A stretch of 64,000 nt of DNA from Mucilaginibacter terrae (lineage in GTDB: Bacteria > Bacteroidota > Bacteroidia > Sphingobacteriales > Sphingobacteriaceae). Both the position numbers and the translations under genes were made by a program. Below the pieces are notes generated by a model. The model had not been told where the DNA came from, made no database searches, and saw nothing but the letters and a program-made list of their open reading frames with translations. Shown here one piece after another: positions 17,713-26,163 of the stretch. The stretch covers positions 310,001 through 374,000 of the forward strand of contig NZ_JAVLVU010000001.1 of assembly GCF_031951985.1 (NCBI RefSeq), read 5' to 3'. Each line of letters opens with the position of its first letter. Position 1 is the stretch's first letter.

Positions 17713-19737
17713 CTACTTTTGAGCCGTCGACACATGATCAAACGAAGTCGTATTGACATTACCAGGGGTCGTCGTCTTCGCACATACCGCCAGACCGGCA
17801 TAATAGTTGCCGGCCATGGCAAAAGTACTTGAACCAACGGCATACCAGTTTACACCATCAGGGGATTGAAACCCTGTAAAGACGTTTCCGACGCGTTGCA
17901 GTTTGAACCATACCGGGATCCAGGTGTACGCATTGCCGTATTTCCAGGTAGTTGCAGCGCCGGTCGATGACCGTACGCCAAACTGTGCCTGACGACCCGT
18001 TAGCAGAACGGTAAGCATGGCCGAATTAGCGTTCAGCGATTCACGCATGACCAGCCCCCACTTATAACCACCTGATGCCAGATTTACATTGGCCAGCCTT
18101 GTCGTTATGGTAAAATCTCCGTTCGCGCCCGTATATGCGAAACTGTAAGAGTCTGCCATTCCGCCAATATCCATGCCCGAACCGCTGACGATAAAGGTAT
18201 TGTTGCCAACAGGGGCATAATTAGCAGCGCCGACAGTTGCAACAGTACCAATATCTGACCTCGACCAGCCGGCTGGCAATGCTCCTGCTGCAACCGGCGT
18301 TGCATGAACCTCGGCAGAATGATCGCTGGTACCTGATTGATTATTAGCCTGGACCACATAATAATAGTTTGTGCCATTAACTGCGGTTTTGTCGATATAG
18401 TTAGGGAGTGTATTGTTGGACCAAGAGGCCAGACTGGTATAAGGCCCACCGCTGGTTGTAGAACGCAATATGTTGTAACCCTGTGCAGTTGCAGCTGTTG
18501 GCGCAGTCCATTTTAATGAAACTTCCGAAACCCCGGCAGTGGCTACCAGCCCTGTAGGCACAGGAGCAACAGGGGAAGGGGGATATGGAGAAGCGGTAGC
18601 ATCCCGTGTAAATGTCAAGGTGCCATAACCAAAATGGTCAGTACTGCCATGCTCCGGTCTTATCAGTTGGGCCATTTTTTTAACATTTGGCGTGCTTAAA
18701 CCTTTAACGACAGCATAATGATTGTAAATTAATTCGTAAACCGGGCGGTCATCAATGCGGCCAAGCCCATTTATAGAAAGGTAATTTTGATTAACATTAT
18801 CGCAATTATTGTAAGCCTGGTAAGGAACATTAAGCGACATGTTGGTCCTGGCTACATACTCAGCTCCGGCCAAAAGACGGTTGCTGTTGTATCCGAACAG
18901 ATCCGTTCCCTGGTTCCAGGCCACCTGGCAGGCCGAACCTAAAAAACCCACACCTAATTGGGCATGCTCCTGGTCGCGCCCGCTTTCCTGCCATTGACCG
19001 AGTCCGTTGGGATGGATATACCAAACTGCATTATTAATGCTGCCGTTACCTGCACCGTTTTTAAAATAGTTTACCCCCTGATCATACTTCGCCCTATCGT
19101 CGCAAAGCACCCCGATAGTGAGAACTGCGCCGATATTACAGGCGTCCCAATTGGCCCAGTAATGGCTGATACAGGATCCGTTATGGCTGACCAGAAAATT
19201 GTTACAAAGCGGATACCAATAATTAAGCATCATGTTTTTAAACCGGGTAAAGTCCGCCGGAGCCCATCCGGGATAGGTCCGCAACACCTCAGCAGCCATA
19301 GCAAAATCAAACACAGGAATGCCGCCCAGCCCGGAAATATCATTACCTGTAGGGATCTGATTTACGGTCGATGACCAGGCATTACATATCCTGACTGCAC
19401 AGTTTGCGTAACTGGTATCGCCGGATATGTACCAGCGGATGGTATTAAGGTAGGCGGCATGGGCATCAGCATCAGCCCGCTGTCGGCTGACGCCCATATT
19501 GGCCGCCGGCGCAGCCTTGTAGGTATTTTGCGCCAGCTTATCCTTAACGAGTAAATTCCAGTCGTCGATCCATGGGTGGGCGCCTGCGGCCACCTTGGCT
19601 TTCATACGATCCAGATCGGCCTGTGTGTGCAAGCCTCCAGGGTGCACAAAAGTCTGGGCCCGAGTGTGAAGGACCATGCTCATGCACGAGATCATTGTAA
19701 AAAGGATCGTCTTATAATATTTTGATTGATTATTCAT
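17713..19737 (-). CDS. Secreted alginate-lyase-family protein with FN3 and LamG-like domains
   Basis: Secreted polysaccharide lyase candidate. Signal peptide about residues 1-28 (ending HTRAQ). The N-terminal (alpha/alpha) domain (about 30-390) has the alginate-lyase-family features (FDFAMAAEVLRTYPGW, NGSCISHYWANWDACN, GQWQESGRDQEHAQLGVGF). These hold the Asn/His/Arg/Tyr expected for beta-elimination. A fibronectin type III domain (about 400-485) and a C-terminal concanavalin-like/DUF1349-type domain (about 490-674, GMDIGGMADSYSFAY and SPDGVNWYAVGS) follow and probably bind glycan. At 674 residues it is a multi-modular enzyme. Uronic-acid polysaccharide is the likely substrate, but the exact polymer cannot be read from sequence. 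It stands alone on the minus strand. Confidence 0.87.
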   Translation of the reverse strand: MNNQSKYYKTILFTMISCMSMVLHTRAQTFVHPGGLHTQADLDRMKAKVAAGAHPWIDDWNLLVKDKLAQNTYKAAPAANMGVSRQRADADAHAAYLNTIRWYISGDTSYANCAVRICNAWSSTVNQIPTGNDISGLGGIPVFDFAMAAEVLRTYPGWAPADFTRFKNMMLNYWYPLCNNFLVSHNGSCISHYWANWDACNIGAVLTIGVLCDDRAKYDQGVNYFKNGAGNGSINNAVWYIHPNGLGQWQESGRDQEHAQLGVGFLGSACQVAWNQGTDLFGYNSNRLLAGAEYVARTNMSLNVPYQAYNNCDNVNQNYLSINGLGRIDDRPVYELIYNHYAVVKGLSTPNVKKMAQLIRPEHGSTDHFGYGTLTFTRDATASPYPPSPVAPVPTGLVATAGVSEVSLKWTAPTAATAQGYNILRSTTSGGPYTSLASWSNNTLPNYIDKTAVNGTNYYYVVQANNQSGTSDHSAEVHATPVAAGALPAGWSRSDIGTVATVGAANYAPVGNNTFIVSGSGMDIGGMADSYSFAYTGANGDFTITTRLANVNLASGGYKWGLVMRESLNANSAMLTVLLTGRQAQFGVRSSTGAATTWKYGNAYTWIPVWFKLQRVGNVFTGFQSPDGVNWYAVGSSTFAMAGNYYAGLAVCAKTTTPGNVNTTSFDHVSTAQK

Positions 19738-19989
19738 GTTGTATTGTAGATAGATGTAAATTATTTAGTGTAATGCTCTGATCGTTATTGCTCGCCCGCA
19801 GTTATACACGGTCAGGTTGAGTGATCATGGATAGCTGTTCACAATTTACGGTTCCTGTCGGCTCTATGTGACCGAATGTCCTTGTCGCCATGATGAAGTA
19901 GTAGTTGCGCATCTCATAATTTAAAGACAATAAATCAACATGATGATACTCATCATTTAGCAATTAATTCGGAGGCGTTTCTATTCATA

Positions 19990-20160
19990 GCTGACAGACT
20001 TGATGGCTTCAGATTCCAACCGGATGGGGATGCGTTTAACGTTTGATCCGGCAAATGGATCGGCGCTAAAGTAGGTATATACTGCACCCACAGCACGCAG
20101 ATCAATGATTCGGGCTATGCCCATTTTGACTGGTTCAGGGTAACATCAAACGAAAGGTAA
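19990..20160 (+). pseudogene. C-terminal remnant of a GH43-type beta-xylosidase/arabinofuranosidase
   Basis: The frame reads RLDGFRFQPDGDAFNV, stop, SGKWIGAKVGIYCTH, then SGYAHFDWFRVTSNER and a natural stop at 20158-20160. GKWIGAKVG followed by DWFR is the hallmark end of GH43 enzymes with a concanavalin-like C-terminal domain. The TGA at 20044 stands where an Arg codon (CGA) is expected, a one-base nonsense change. Nothing upstream continues the enzyme, so only the last ~60 residues survive. It supports a former arabinan/xylan-degrading gene here. Confidence 0.7.
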
Positions 20161-20171
20161 GTTGATATAAA

Positions 20172-20333
20172 ATGATAACAGCAAAATTTAAATTTCAATC
20201 TTTTGCTTTCATGAACATGTTCACTTTATCAATGATGACAATGGCGATAGCTTTTGGTCAGCGTAATGTTGCTGGTCAAGTGTTGAGACATTGTATTCAA
20301 AATAATGGCGGCAACAGACTAATGAGACGGTGA
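20172..20333 (+). pseudogene. Signal-peptide start of a lost secreted protein
   Basis: ATG at 20172 opens a 53-codon frame with a hydrophobic stretch and a plausible cleavage site (MMTMAIAFGQ), then turns into RHCIQNNGG and stops. It lies 11 bases after the GH43 remnant, as the next gene of an operon would. The body of the protein is missing or lies out of frame just downstream. Confidence 0.4.
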
Positions 20334-20603
20334 CAAATGGTTGTAATAACAGGATTGTTTTTTCTTTAGATGAACCTATTCACCATGTATTTAGCATGCT
20401 TTACCCTGGAGCAGACGCGGTTCTTATGAATGATCGCTGCATGAAATTGGAGCCTTTCAGGGGCATGCCGCTGGATATACCGGAAATATCGGGGTGTCAT
20501 CTTAGGAATGTAGGTTGTTTTTATTGCTTACCTTGATGAGCAAGGCGCCAGGATCAACAGGTATACCTTGCCTATTGATGTAAAAATATACGCATTGTAT
20601 TTT
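20327..20603 (+). pseudogene. Broken coding remnant, unidentified
   Basis: One frame reads NNRIVFSLDEPIHHVFSML, GADAVLMNDRCMKLEPF and GMPLDIPEISG to a stop at ~20536. Another frame then gives YLDEQGARINRYTLPIDVK to ~20605. Both look like pieces of one secreted carbohydrate-active protein C-terminus split by frameshifts. The family is not recognised. Confidence 0.35.
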
Positions 20604-20801
20604 TGATAGTATTCCACGGCAAAGGCAAGTTGTTGAAAGTTCCAAATTAGCAGATCACAACCTCCCTGAAAACTGAACTTTAATTTACTCGGTACTATGC
20701 TAAATTAACTTCGTTCACCAAAAAAAATACACTTTTCGGGGCTTAAAATGGAAGAAAGCTCAGTCATCAGCTATTAAGACCTTAGAACCCGTAAGCTCAA
20801 A

Positions 20802-21026
20802 CTAAAAATCCATTAGTTCCTTTAAAGGGAGGTCCAGTGCGCTGGCCAGGTCCACAAGGCTCAGCATGGAAGGGTTGATCTCTCCCTTCTCGTACTTCTT
20901 CAGGTTGCTGTAATCTATGTTGCACCGCTGCGCAAGTTTACGGAACGACAAGCCCTGACGCTTACGCAGCAGCTCCAGGTGCTTGCCGAACCTGTTCAGT
21001 GTTTCTTGTTGCGCTTCGCTATACAT
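20802..21026 (-). CDS. XRE-family helix-turn-helix protein, 74 residues
   Basis: Small Cro/C1-type DNA-binding protein. The HTH fills most of the length (about residues 14-70): LELLRKRQGLSFRKLAQRCN, IDYSNLKKYEKGEINPSML, then DLASALDLPLKELMDF. Such single-domain repressors often sit at the edges of mobile or defence islands and control them. A protein of the same length and the same C-terminal form (LDVHPKELLDF) is encoded at 60891-61115, at the other end of the accessory region. The target is unknown, but self-repression is typical. Confidence 0.9.
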   Translation of the reverse strand: MYSEAQQETLNRFGKHLELLRKRQGLSFRKLAQRCNIDYSNLKKYEKGEINPSMLSLVDLASALDLPLKELMDF

Positions 21027-21151
21027 GCCGGTTACGGTAGCGAAAATTGCAGTTTGACACCTTAAAAGTGTTGGTTTTTAAACCCACACTTGGTGTATTT
21101 GATCAAGGGTTTTTGGAAGCGTGATCTTGACGAAAGCCTTAACTATCCTAT

Positions 21152-21286
21152 ATGCCTATGCTTGACAAGTTCAAACGTGAGCCGACCGGTAATGACCGAA
21201 GCAATAGTAAACGCAGGGAACAGTTCTTATTCGGTATAGGCTTGCTTGTACTATGGCTACTAGTTTACATGTTCACCAGAAAATGA
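21152..21286 (+). CDS. Small single-span membrane protein
   Basis: A 44-residue frame MPMLDKFKREPTGN..., with a basic segment (SNSKRREQ) followed by one clear membrane span (LFGIGLLVLWLLVYMF) and TRK at the end. The charge pattern predicts the basic N-terminus inside the cell. I do not recognise it. It lies between the XRE gene and the acetyltransferase. The clean basic/hydrophobic layout makes chance unlikely, but no function can be given. Confidence 0.5.
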   Translation: MPMLDKFKREPTGNDRSNSKRREQFLFGIGLLVLWLLVYMFTRK

Positions 21287-21511
21287 ACGGCACACTCCCT
21301 CTGGCATTCGTAACCCTATTTGAGTCTGCACGAATCGTACAAATGTTTTATGATACGCAAAGCACTACCTTTGGCCTTTTCGCTGAAAAGAATGACCTGA
21401 AGACAGTTGGAAGCTTGCTTTGCAGGCAGGTCACCGATCTTTTTGTAAATCCGGGTAGGAATCTTTATGAGCTGGCACTTAATATTTAGGGCGTGTAGGC
21501 CGGTTATCGTA

Positions 21512-22051
21512 TTAAGCCGAAAGCTGATAAAGGTCCTGCTCCAGGTCAAAAATAGCGGATCTGTCAAAGCCTGACTTTTGGAGCACTTTCAAGGCCGCAG
21601 TATTATTTCGGTTGACTATTGCCGCAATATCTTGTATGCCACTGGATCTTAACAACCGGATCACCTGCGGCAACAGGCCCGACATCAATGATTTGCCGGT
21701 CACGGACTTCCGCAGGTAAAACTCTATAAAATAAGGGTAGTTGTTCAGCTGGTAATGTTCCTTGGCAACCGCAGGTGGAATAATATCGATCACTCCGATC
21801 AGTTGGTTCTTCTTTTTGGAAATGATCAGATGGGTCTGGTTTCTGCCGCATTGCAGGTTAAGCAGGGTAGACCCAAGCCATGATTCAGCATCATGCACCG
21901 ATTTGACCCGTTTTTCGGGTAAATACCGGAGCAGTTCTTTTTCTGAAAGCAGCTCGAATATGTCCATCGCCAGGCCAACCCTTGTTAATTGCTCCGGCGT
22001 ATCCGCGGGACAGATCAGCAGATCGCTGCGTTCAATGTAAATGTGTTTCAT
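21512..22051 (-). CDS. GNAT-family N-acetyltransferase (RimJ/RimL-like)
   Basis: Acetyl-CoA-dependent acetyltransferase of the RimJ/RimL-like group, which modifies the N-terminus of a protein or a small amine. The domain covers nearly the full length: strands with HLIISKKKNQLIGVIDI, the central FIEFYLRKSVTGKSLMSGLL (acetyl-CoA loop region), and the C-terminal IAAIVNRNNTAALKVLQKSG motif followed by F, typical of GNAT enzymes. The Met at 22051 (MKHIYIERSDLL) is preferred to 22066, which adds only MPLTS. It is a single gene between the membrane protein and the CHC2 gene. The substrate is unknown. Confidence 0.85.
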   Translation of the reverse strand: MKHIYIERSDLLICPADTPEQLTRVGLAMDIFELLSEKELLRYLPEKRVKSVHDAESWLGSTLLNLQCGRNQTHLIISKKKNQLIGVIDIIPPAVAKEHYQLNNYPYFIEFYLRKSVTGKSLMSGLLPQVIRLLRSSGIQDIAAIVNRNNTAALKVLQKSGFDRSAIFDLEQDLYQLSA

Positions 22052-22143
22052 AGATGTCAGCGGCAAAACGGGTATCTTTTATACCGCAACGGTAATGTCA
22101 GGGTATATGTTTGCCTTGTGGAAAAATCGGTTTTATGACGGTG

Positions 22144-22443
22144 TTAGGCTGATTGCCGCTCCGCCAGTTGACGGGCAAGAAAGATCAGTGCTGTTTCTAA
22201 AGGCACGCCGCTGGTACGGGAAACGAACTCAACCGGCCCGCCCTCGTCACCGCACCCGAAACATTTGTAAATGTTCTTGTCCGGGCTAACCATCAGGGAA
22301 TTCGATTGATCAGCGTGGAACGGGCAATTGCCCTTCATCCCGCGGCGGCTGGTTTGTAACGGCAGGTATGCCGAAATCACGGTGACGATGTTGCTTTGTT
22401 GCTGCACCAGGTCGTACAGTTCTTGTTGTTCAGGAGAAATCAT
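22144..22443 (-). CDS. Stand-alone CHC2 zinc-finger (primase-type) protein
   Basis: A small protein consisting of the zinc-binding domain found at the N-terminus of DnaG-type primases. The ligands are visible: CPFH, then CFGC, within GMKGNCPFHADQSNSLM and KNIYKCFGCGDEGG. No Toprim or polymerase part follows, so it cannot be a primase by itself. Such lone CHC2 proteins are common on Bacteroidota integrative elements and plasmids, where they probably help replication or DNA binding. The Met at 22443 (MISPEQQEL) is preferred to 22464. It marks this area as mobile DNA. Confidence 0.88.
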   Translation of the reverse strand: MISPEQQELYDLVQQQSNIVTVISAYLPLQTSRRGMKGNCPFHADQSNSLMVSPDKNIYKCFGCGDEGGPVEFVSRTSGVPLETALIFLARQLAERQSA

Positions 22444-22464
22444 AGTCTGGCTAAATATAAACAA

Positions 22465-23194
22465 CCAGTCGTTTTAAGCCAAGCGAGGGGAGTGAATTGT
22501 GGAAAAATCGGTCGGTCGGGTTTTTGAAACCGATGTTGGCTTATGCCGTGTTTCTTTCATTCTGTTGCTGAGGATAGCCGGGCAGGGGAAGTATGAGTGA
22601 ACGGGTTGAACGGCAGTGATCGGGGGAGATGTCAGAGCGGGGCAAGTGCGGTTTTGGAAGGGTTTGCTGTGCTTTTGGTTACCGGCATTTATGTTTACCG
22701 GTAATGAAAGTTTCGTCGGGGCACGGGGAGGATTTCGTTTCAATTTATGGAATTTTTGACTTGTCTGCAGTTTTTAGCCCCTATGGCATCCCCTTCGGGC
22801 CGGGCTATCTGTTCTATCTTTTCTCCGAAAAGGATGCCACGGTTATCCCTGATGCTTTTATTTACGCTTCCGCACTTTTGCTGCGCTGCAAAAGCGGCCG
22901 CGGAACGTGCGCAAAACCATAAAACCAACCTTCACTTTATGCTGCCACGCTCCCGCCGTTCGCCGGGCAGCACGCCGTTCGTCAGGCTTTATGATTTTGT
23001 AATTGGCCGGGGAGGGTGGCTGCTTGTATTTTTATTAAAGCAGGCATACTTTCGCTCCGCTGCAAGTATGCCTGCTGAAGGTTTGAAAACCATGCAGCGT
23101 GACTTACCGCGCCTTTTATCGAAAGCGAATTAATTTTGCCTCTGCAGTTTTTTTCTGATTTTTGGGGATAGGGACTTACCATTAATCGTCATCC
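22465..23194. other. Non-coding stretch with REP-like hairpins
   Basis: About 730 bases before the peptidase gene. Open frames here give Pro/Ser/Cys-rich translations and are taken as shadows. It contains hairpins of the form X-(GCTCCGCTGC or TGCGCT)-X': CTTTTGC...GCAAAAG at 22875-22894, and the longer 23040-23075 repeat. The G+C-rich, gene-free nature resembles regulatory or replication DNA of mobile elements. Confidence 0.45.
23040..23075. repeat. Perfect 12-bp inverted repeat (REP-like)
   Basis: GCAGGCATACTT and AAGTATGCCTGC flank the 12-base loop TCGCTCCGCTGC. The loop resembles that of a shorter hairpin 150 bases upstream. It may be a REP-type element or a transcript-end structure. There is no T-run, so a simple terminator is unlikely. 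Confidence 0.6.
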
Positions 23195-24292
23195 ATGACC
23201 GCTAAACTTCTGTTATTTGTTGGCTCACTGTTTTGCTGTTTCAACCTGTTTGCCGTGGCAGCTCCCGGCAAGCTTAACATTTCCATAGATTTTGAAAGTG
23301 CCCGTTTAATTTCGGCATTGATGGCTAAAAACAAGGTCACAGATGCTGAACTTGAAAAAGTAGTGAATGCTTTTGGAAGCAGGCAACTTATAGAAAAAGT
23401 AAAAGGCTACAGCGGGGCAGATGTGAACGTTTTTAAATCTACCCTGCGTGAGATCATTGAAACCGGTACTTTAAGAGGTAGCGACCCGTATAACTGGAAG
23501 GAAGTAAAAGCCAACCTCAAGGCCATTAACCAACTGCTTCATAAATTATCGGTTTCGCCCGACGCCTTCATCAACGATATTAAGCTGAAGATCACCGACT
23601 ATACTTCGGATATAATCAATGCGGACATTAAAGCTTGCTTTATCATTGGTGGCGGGTCGCTGGGCTTCACCCAGGGTGACGGTATGACCTTTAACGTCGC
23701 TTTACAGAAAATAGGGGATGACGTGGAAGGGTTGAAATTGTTGGTGGCACACGAATTATATCACAGCATACAGGTAGCCGGGCAGGCCAGCCGAAATATC
23801 CGCAAAACAGCCATCCCGTACCATGTGAAAGCCACTTATGCTTTGCTCTATAGTCTATGGTCCGAAGGTACCGCCAGTTTGGTCGGTGATTTTTCAGGCA
23901 TGAGATTCCCGGCCGCGTTTTCAAAAAGCCAGCTGGATGAGTATGAGAAGAACGCGGTCCGCAAGCGGGAAAATTTTGCGCTGTTTGAAGCCTTGGTTTA
24001 TAAATGCTTTACGGATAGTGCCTCCCGGTCCTACGGCTCGTTCTACAATATCGGTTTCAGCACCGCGTTTGACGAAACCTCCTATTATGTGGGATATGAA
24101 ATGAGCAAAAAGATAACGCAGTACTTAAGTAAGCAAGCCATCGCAGACGGGCTGACGCAGGACCTCTTGGCTTTTGCTGAAACCTACATTAAATTATACA
24201 AAAACCACCCGGAAGACAAAACGTTTATACGATTTGATATTGCCACCGAGAACATTGATCAGCAATTAGTGGTGTGGCGGGATAAAGTCTAA
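23195..24292 (+). CDS. Secreted putative zinc metallopeptidase (DUF5700/DUF2268-like)
   Basis: A 365-residue exported protein with a signal peptide at about residues 1-22 (ending FAVAAPG). The metal-binding motif HELYH (HExxH) stands at about residue 188 in LLVAHELYHSIQVAG, followed ~40 residues later by WSEGTASLVGD, whose Glu is well placed as third zinc ligand. This fits the putative zinc peptidases DUF5700/DUF2268 of Bacteroidota. It should act in the periplasm or at the surface; its substrate is unknown. It is transcribed towards the HNH gene, ending 63 bases from that gene's stop. The link to neighbouring defence genes is positional only. Confidence 0.75.
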   Translation: MTAKLLLFVGSLFCCFNLFAVAAPGKLNISIDFESARLISALMAKNKVTDAELEKVVNAFGSRQLIEKVKGYSGADVNVFKSTLREIIETGTLRGSDPYNWKEVKANLKAINQLLHKLSVSPDAFINDIKLKITDYTSDIINADIKACFIIGGGSLGFTQGDGMTFNVALQKIGDDVEGLKLLVAHELYHSIQVAGQASRNIRKTAIPYHVKATYALLYSLWSEGTASLVGDFSGMRFPAAFSKSQLDEYEKNAVRKRENFALFEALVYKCFTDSASRSYGSFYNIGFSTAFDETSYYVGYEMSKKITQYLSKQAIADGLTQDLLAFAETYIKLYKNHPEDKTFIRFDIATENIDQQLVVWRDKV

Positions 24293-24355
24293 CCTTTTGA
24301 TTGGCTTTCAAGTGGATGGGCGGAATTGAATTGTCCATCACAATTGTTGAATTCT

Positions 24356-24964
24356 TTACAATTTATTCAACAAGTTATTTGCTTCCTCTATAAGTTCGAT
24401 CGGAAGTGATTTTGACAGTTCTACGCCATCCGTGTTGATACCCTGGGCTATGTTCAGTGAATTTACTTCTATTTTTTCTAGCTCAAAATAATCGTATGTA
24501 TACTTTCCCTTATCGGTTTTACTCAGGTATTTAATCATCTTTTTACTATTATTGACGATCATCAGGTAATCGATATTATCGAAATAGAGATCGATATTCG
24601 GATGGATAAACTTGTATTGATCTGCTTGTCGCAAATTATTACGAATAGTGGTATGATCAACTAAAAAATCTATCCTGTCTTTTTTGATTCGCATATTACA
24701 TCGTTTGCAGGAAATATTGAGGTTGAAAAGCTCAAACATTAACTCATCAAAGTGGATCTTCGGGAGTATATGCTCAATATCGATGACCATGTTGAATTCA
24801 TCCGTCATGTCCCTTCTGCAATAGCAACATTGTTCATTTCCTTCAGTACGGTAATGCTCTTTTATCTTTCTTTTAATTGGGGCCAGCTTTTCGTTTTCCC
24901 ACACTTTACCGCCTTCCGCGATGACCTCTTGAATTAATGCAAGGTCTTGATTGTTAAATAGCAT
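24356..24964 (-). CDS. HNH endonuclease, Septu PtuB-like
   Basis: A 202-residue HNH nuclease. The metal finger is complete: CCYCRRDMTDEF, then DIEHILPK (catalytic His region), then NLNISCKRCNMRIKKD. It follows the ATPase gene with only three bases between them. An ATPase plus small HNH nuclease is the layout of Septu (PtuA/PtuB), in which the ATPase complex controls a nuclease that cuts nucleic acid during phage attack. The length matches PtuB. It is the third and last gene of an operon led by a membrane patatin, which is not part of standard Septu. Assignment to Septu is by domain and order, not by search. Confidence 0.85.
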   Translation of the reverse strand: MLFNNQDLALIQEVIAEGGKVWENEKLAPIKRKIKEHYRTEGNEQCCYCRRDMTDEFNMVIDIEHILPKIHFDELMFELFNLNISCKRCNMRIKKDRIDFLVDHTTIRNNLRQADQYKFIHPNIDLYFDNIDYLMIVNNSKKMIKYLSKTDKGKYTYDYFELEKIEVNSLNIAQGINTDGVELSKSLPIELIEEANNLLNKL

Positions 24965-24967
24965 AGA

Positions 24968-26143
24968 TTAACGGTTGTCAGCGATTTTTCTCCCCAGTTC
25001 AATAACATTATTTAAAACCACTTTTTGGTTATCATCAATCGAGTTGGATGATAGATCGCCAATGATATGCTGGAATTCTGAAAAATCGATCTCACCTTCG
25101 GCCAATTGGTTCATTTTTTTTGCGATGTCCTCAGACAAATATCGGTTCTCCGGCGTAGTTACATCAAAGTAATCGATATATGCCTTCTCCATATTGAAAA
25201 CAGTATTGTCCATGCGCGTAAAACTGCCCTGCGTTCCCTTGAATATTTTAATATTGCTTGTGGCAATTTCCGCACTTGAAATTAATAAAGGAGAATGGGT
25301 GGCAATCACAATTTTGGGACGGTACAGATAAATAAGATTAGTGATCATCTTAACATATTCCGCCTGCCACTTAGGATGCAGGCTGTTTTCCGGTTCGTCT
25401 ACAAGCAGGACAGCGCCGGATTTCATTACTGTCATTAGATAAACCATGGATGTGATTAACGTCAGCTCGCCGGAGCTACCGCTGTTAACAGGAATATACC
25501 TGCCGAGTCTCCGAAGGAATATCTCCACTTCTTTGATCACCTTAAGATTCCTTAATTCCTTTTCAAATCGAAGGACGCCAAGTAGGGCATTTTCCCGCAG
25601 ATCATAGAAATTACTTTTAGAAAGGCTGACGGGTATGATGTTATCGCTGTTTCCGCGGTCAATAAGGATTCTTCGGTCCCTTTCGAAACGATCCAGAATG
25701 TAAGTCATTTCCTCTTTAAGCGGCGGAGCGATAAGCGACGACTTATGGATAAGCTCCTTCCAGTTGTTAGTCTGAAGTTCAAGTCGCAAACCGATGGTAT
25801 CATCGAAGTTGACATAACGTAAAGTTTCCGAGATGACATTATAACGGCGATTATCATCAGCGGAAAGCATCAGCAATGCGGACTTAAGTGTTTTCTTAAC
25901 CATTTGCCTACCGGACGATGCTTTCAGTGAATGATAGTTCGGTCCGCGGACTTTAAATTTATCATGGATTGTATTGGCTATCGCAATAACGGTATTTCCC
26001 CGGATGCGTGAGATGTCGGCTATATCATTTAACATGGTACTCTTACCGCTGCCGTTTTCGCCGATAAGGATGTTGATGTCGTCTTCCGAGGTTGGCGATT
26101 GCAGGATTTCGTTAGGGATATTTAAAAGATTGCTGTATGACAT
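24968..26143 (-). CDS. ABC-type AAA ATPase, Septu PtuA-like
   Basis: A 391-residue SMC/OLD-like ATPase. Walker A is near the start (LIGENGSGKST, about residues 27-37), the ABC signature is SSGELTL, Walker B is AVLLVDEPENSLHP and the switch His is IATHSP. No long coiled coil and no TOPRIM domain are visible, so it resembles PtuA more than OLD nucleases. It is sandwiched between the patatin gene (20 bases) and the HNH gene (3 bases). Expected role: an ATP-controlled sensor or scaffold that holds the HNH nuclease in check until phage infection. It is somewhat shorter than typical PtuA. Confidence 0.85.
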   Translation of the reverse strand: MSYSNLLNIPNEILQSPTSEDDINILIGENGSGKSTMLNDIADISRIRGNTVIAIANTIHDKFKVRGPNYHSLKASSGRQMVKKTLKSALLMLSADDNRRYNVISETLRYVNFDDTIGLRLELQTNNWKELIHKSSLIAPPLKEEMTYILDRFERDRRILIDRGNSDNIIPVSLSKSNFYDLRENALLGVLRFEKELRNLKVIKEVEIFLRRLGRYIPVNSGSSGELTLITSMVYLMTVMKSGAVLLVDEPENSLHPKWQAEYVKMITNLIYLYRPKIVIATHSPLLISSAEIATSNIKIFKGTQGSFTRMDNTVFNMEKAYIDYFDVTTPENRYLSEDIAKKMNQLAEGEIDFSEFQHIIGDLSSNSIDDNQKVVLNNVIELGRKIADNR

Positions 26144-26163
26144 TGTTTTAATTTAATTTTCTG

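Larger units (their letters stand above)
19738..20801. other. Decayed region with remnants of secreted enzymes
   Basis: Just over 1 kb with no intact gene. Three remnants are visible on the plus strand: the C-terminus of a GH43-type enzyme (19990-20160), a signal-peptide-bearing start that stops after 53 codons (20172-20333), and a coherent frame at 20327-20600 broken by frameshifts. The last 200 bases before the XRE gene look non-coding and probably mark the edge of the accessory region. Confidence 0.55.

Noticed and set aside
22474..22922. Overlapping open frames of 60-128 residues on both strands
   Set aside because: Pro/Ser/Cys/Arg-rich translations, no motif, mutually overlapping; a G+C-rich non-coding stretch with hairpins explains them.
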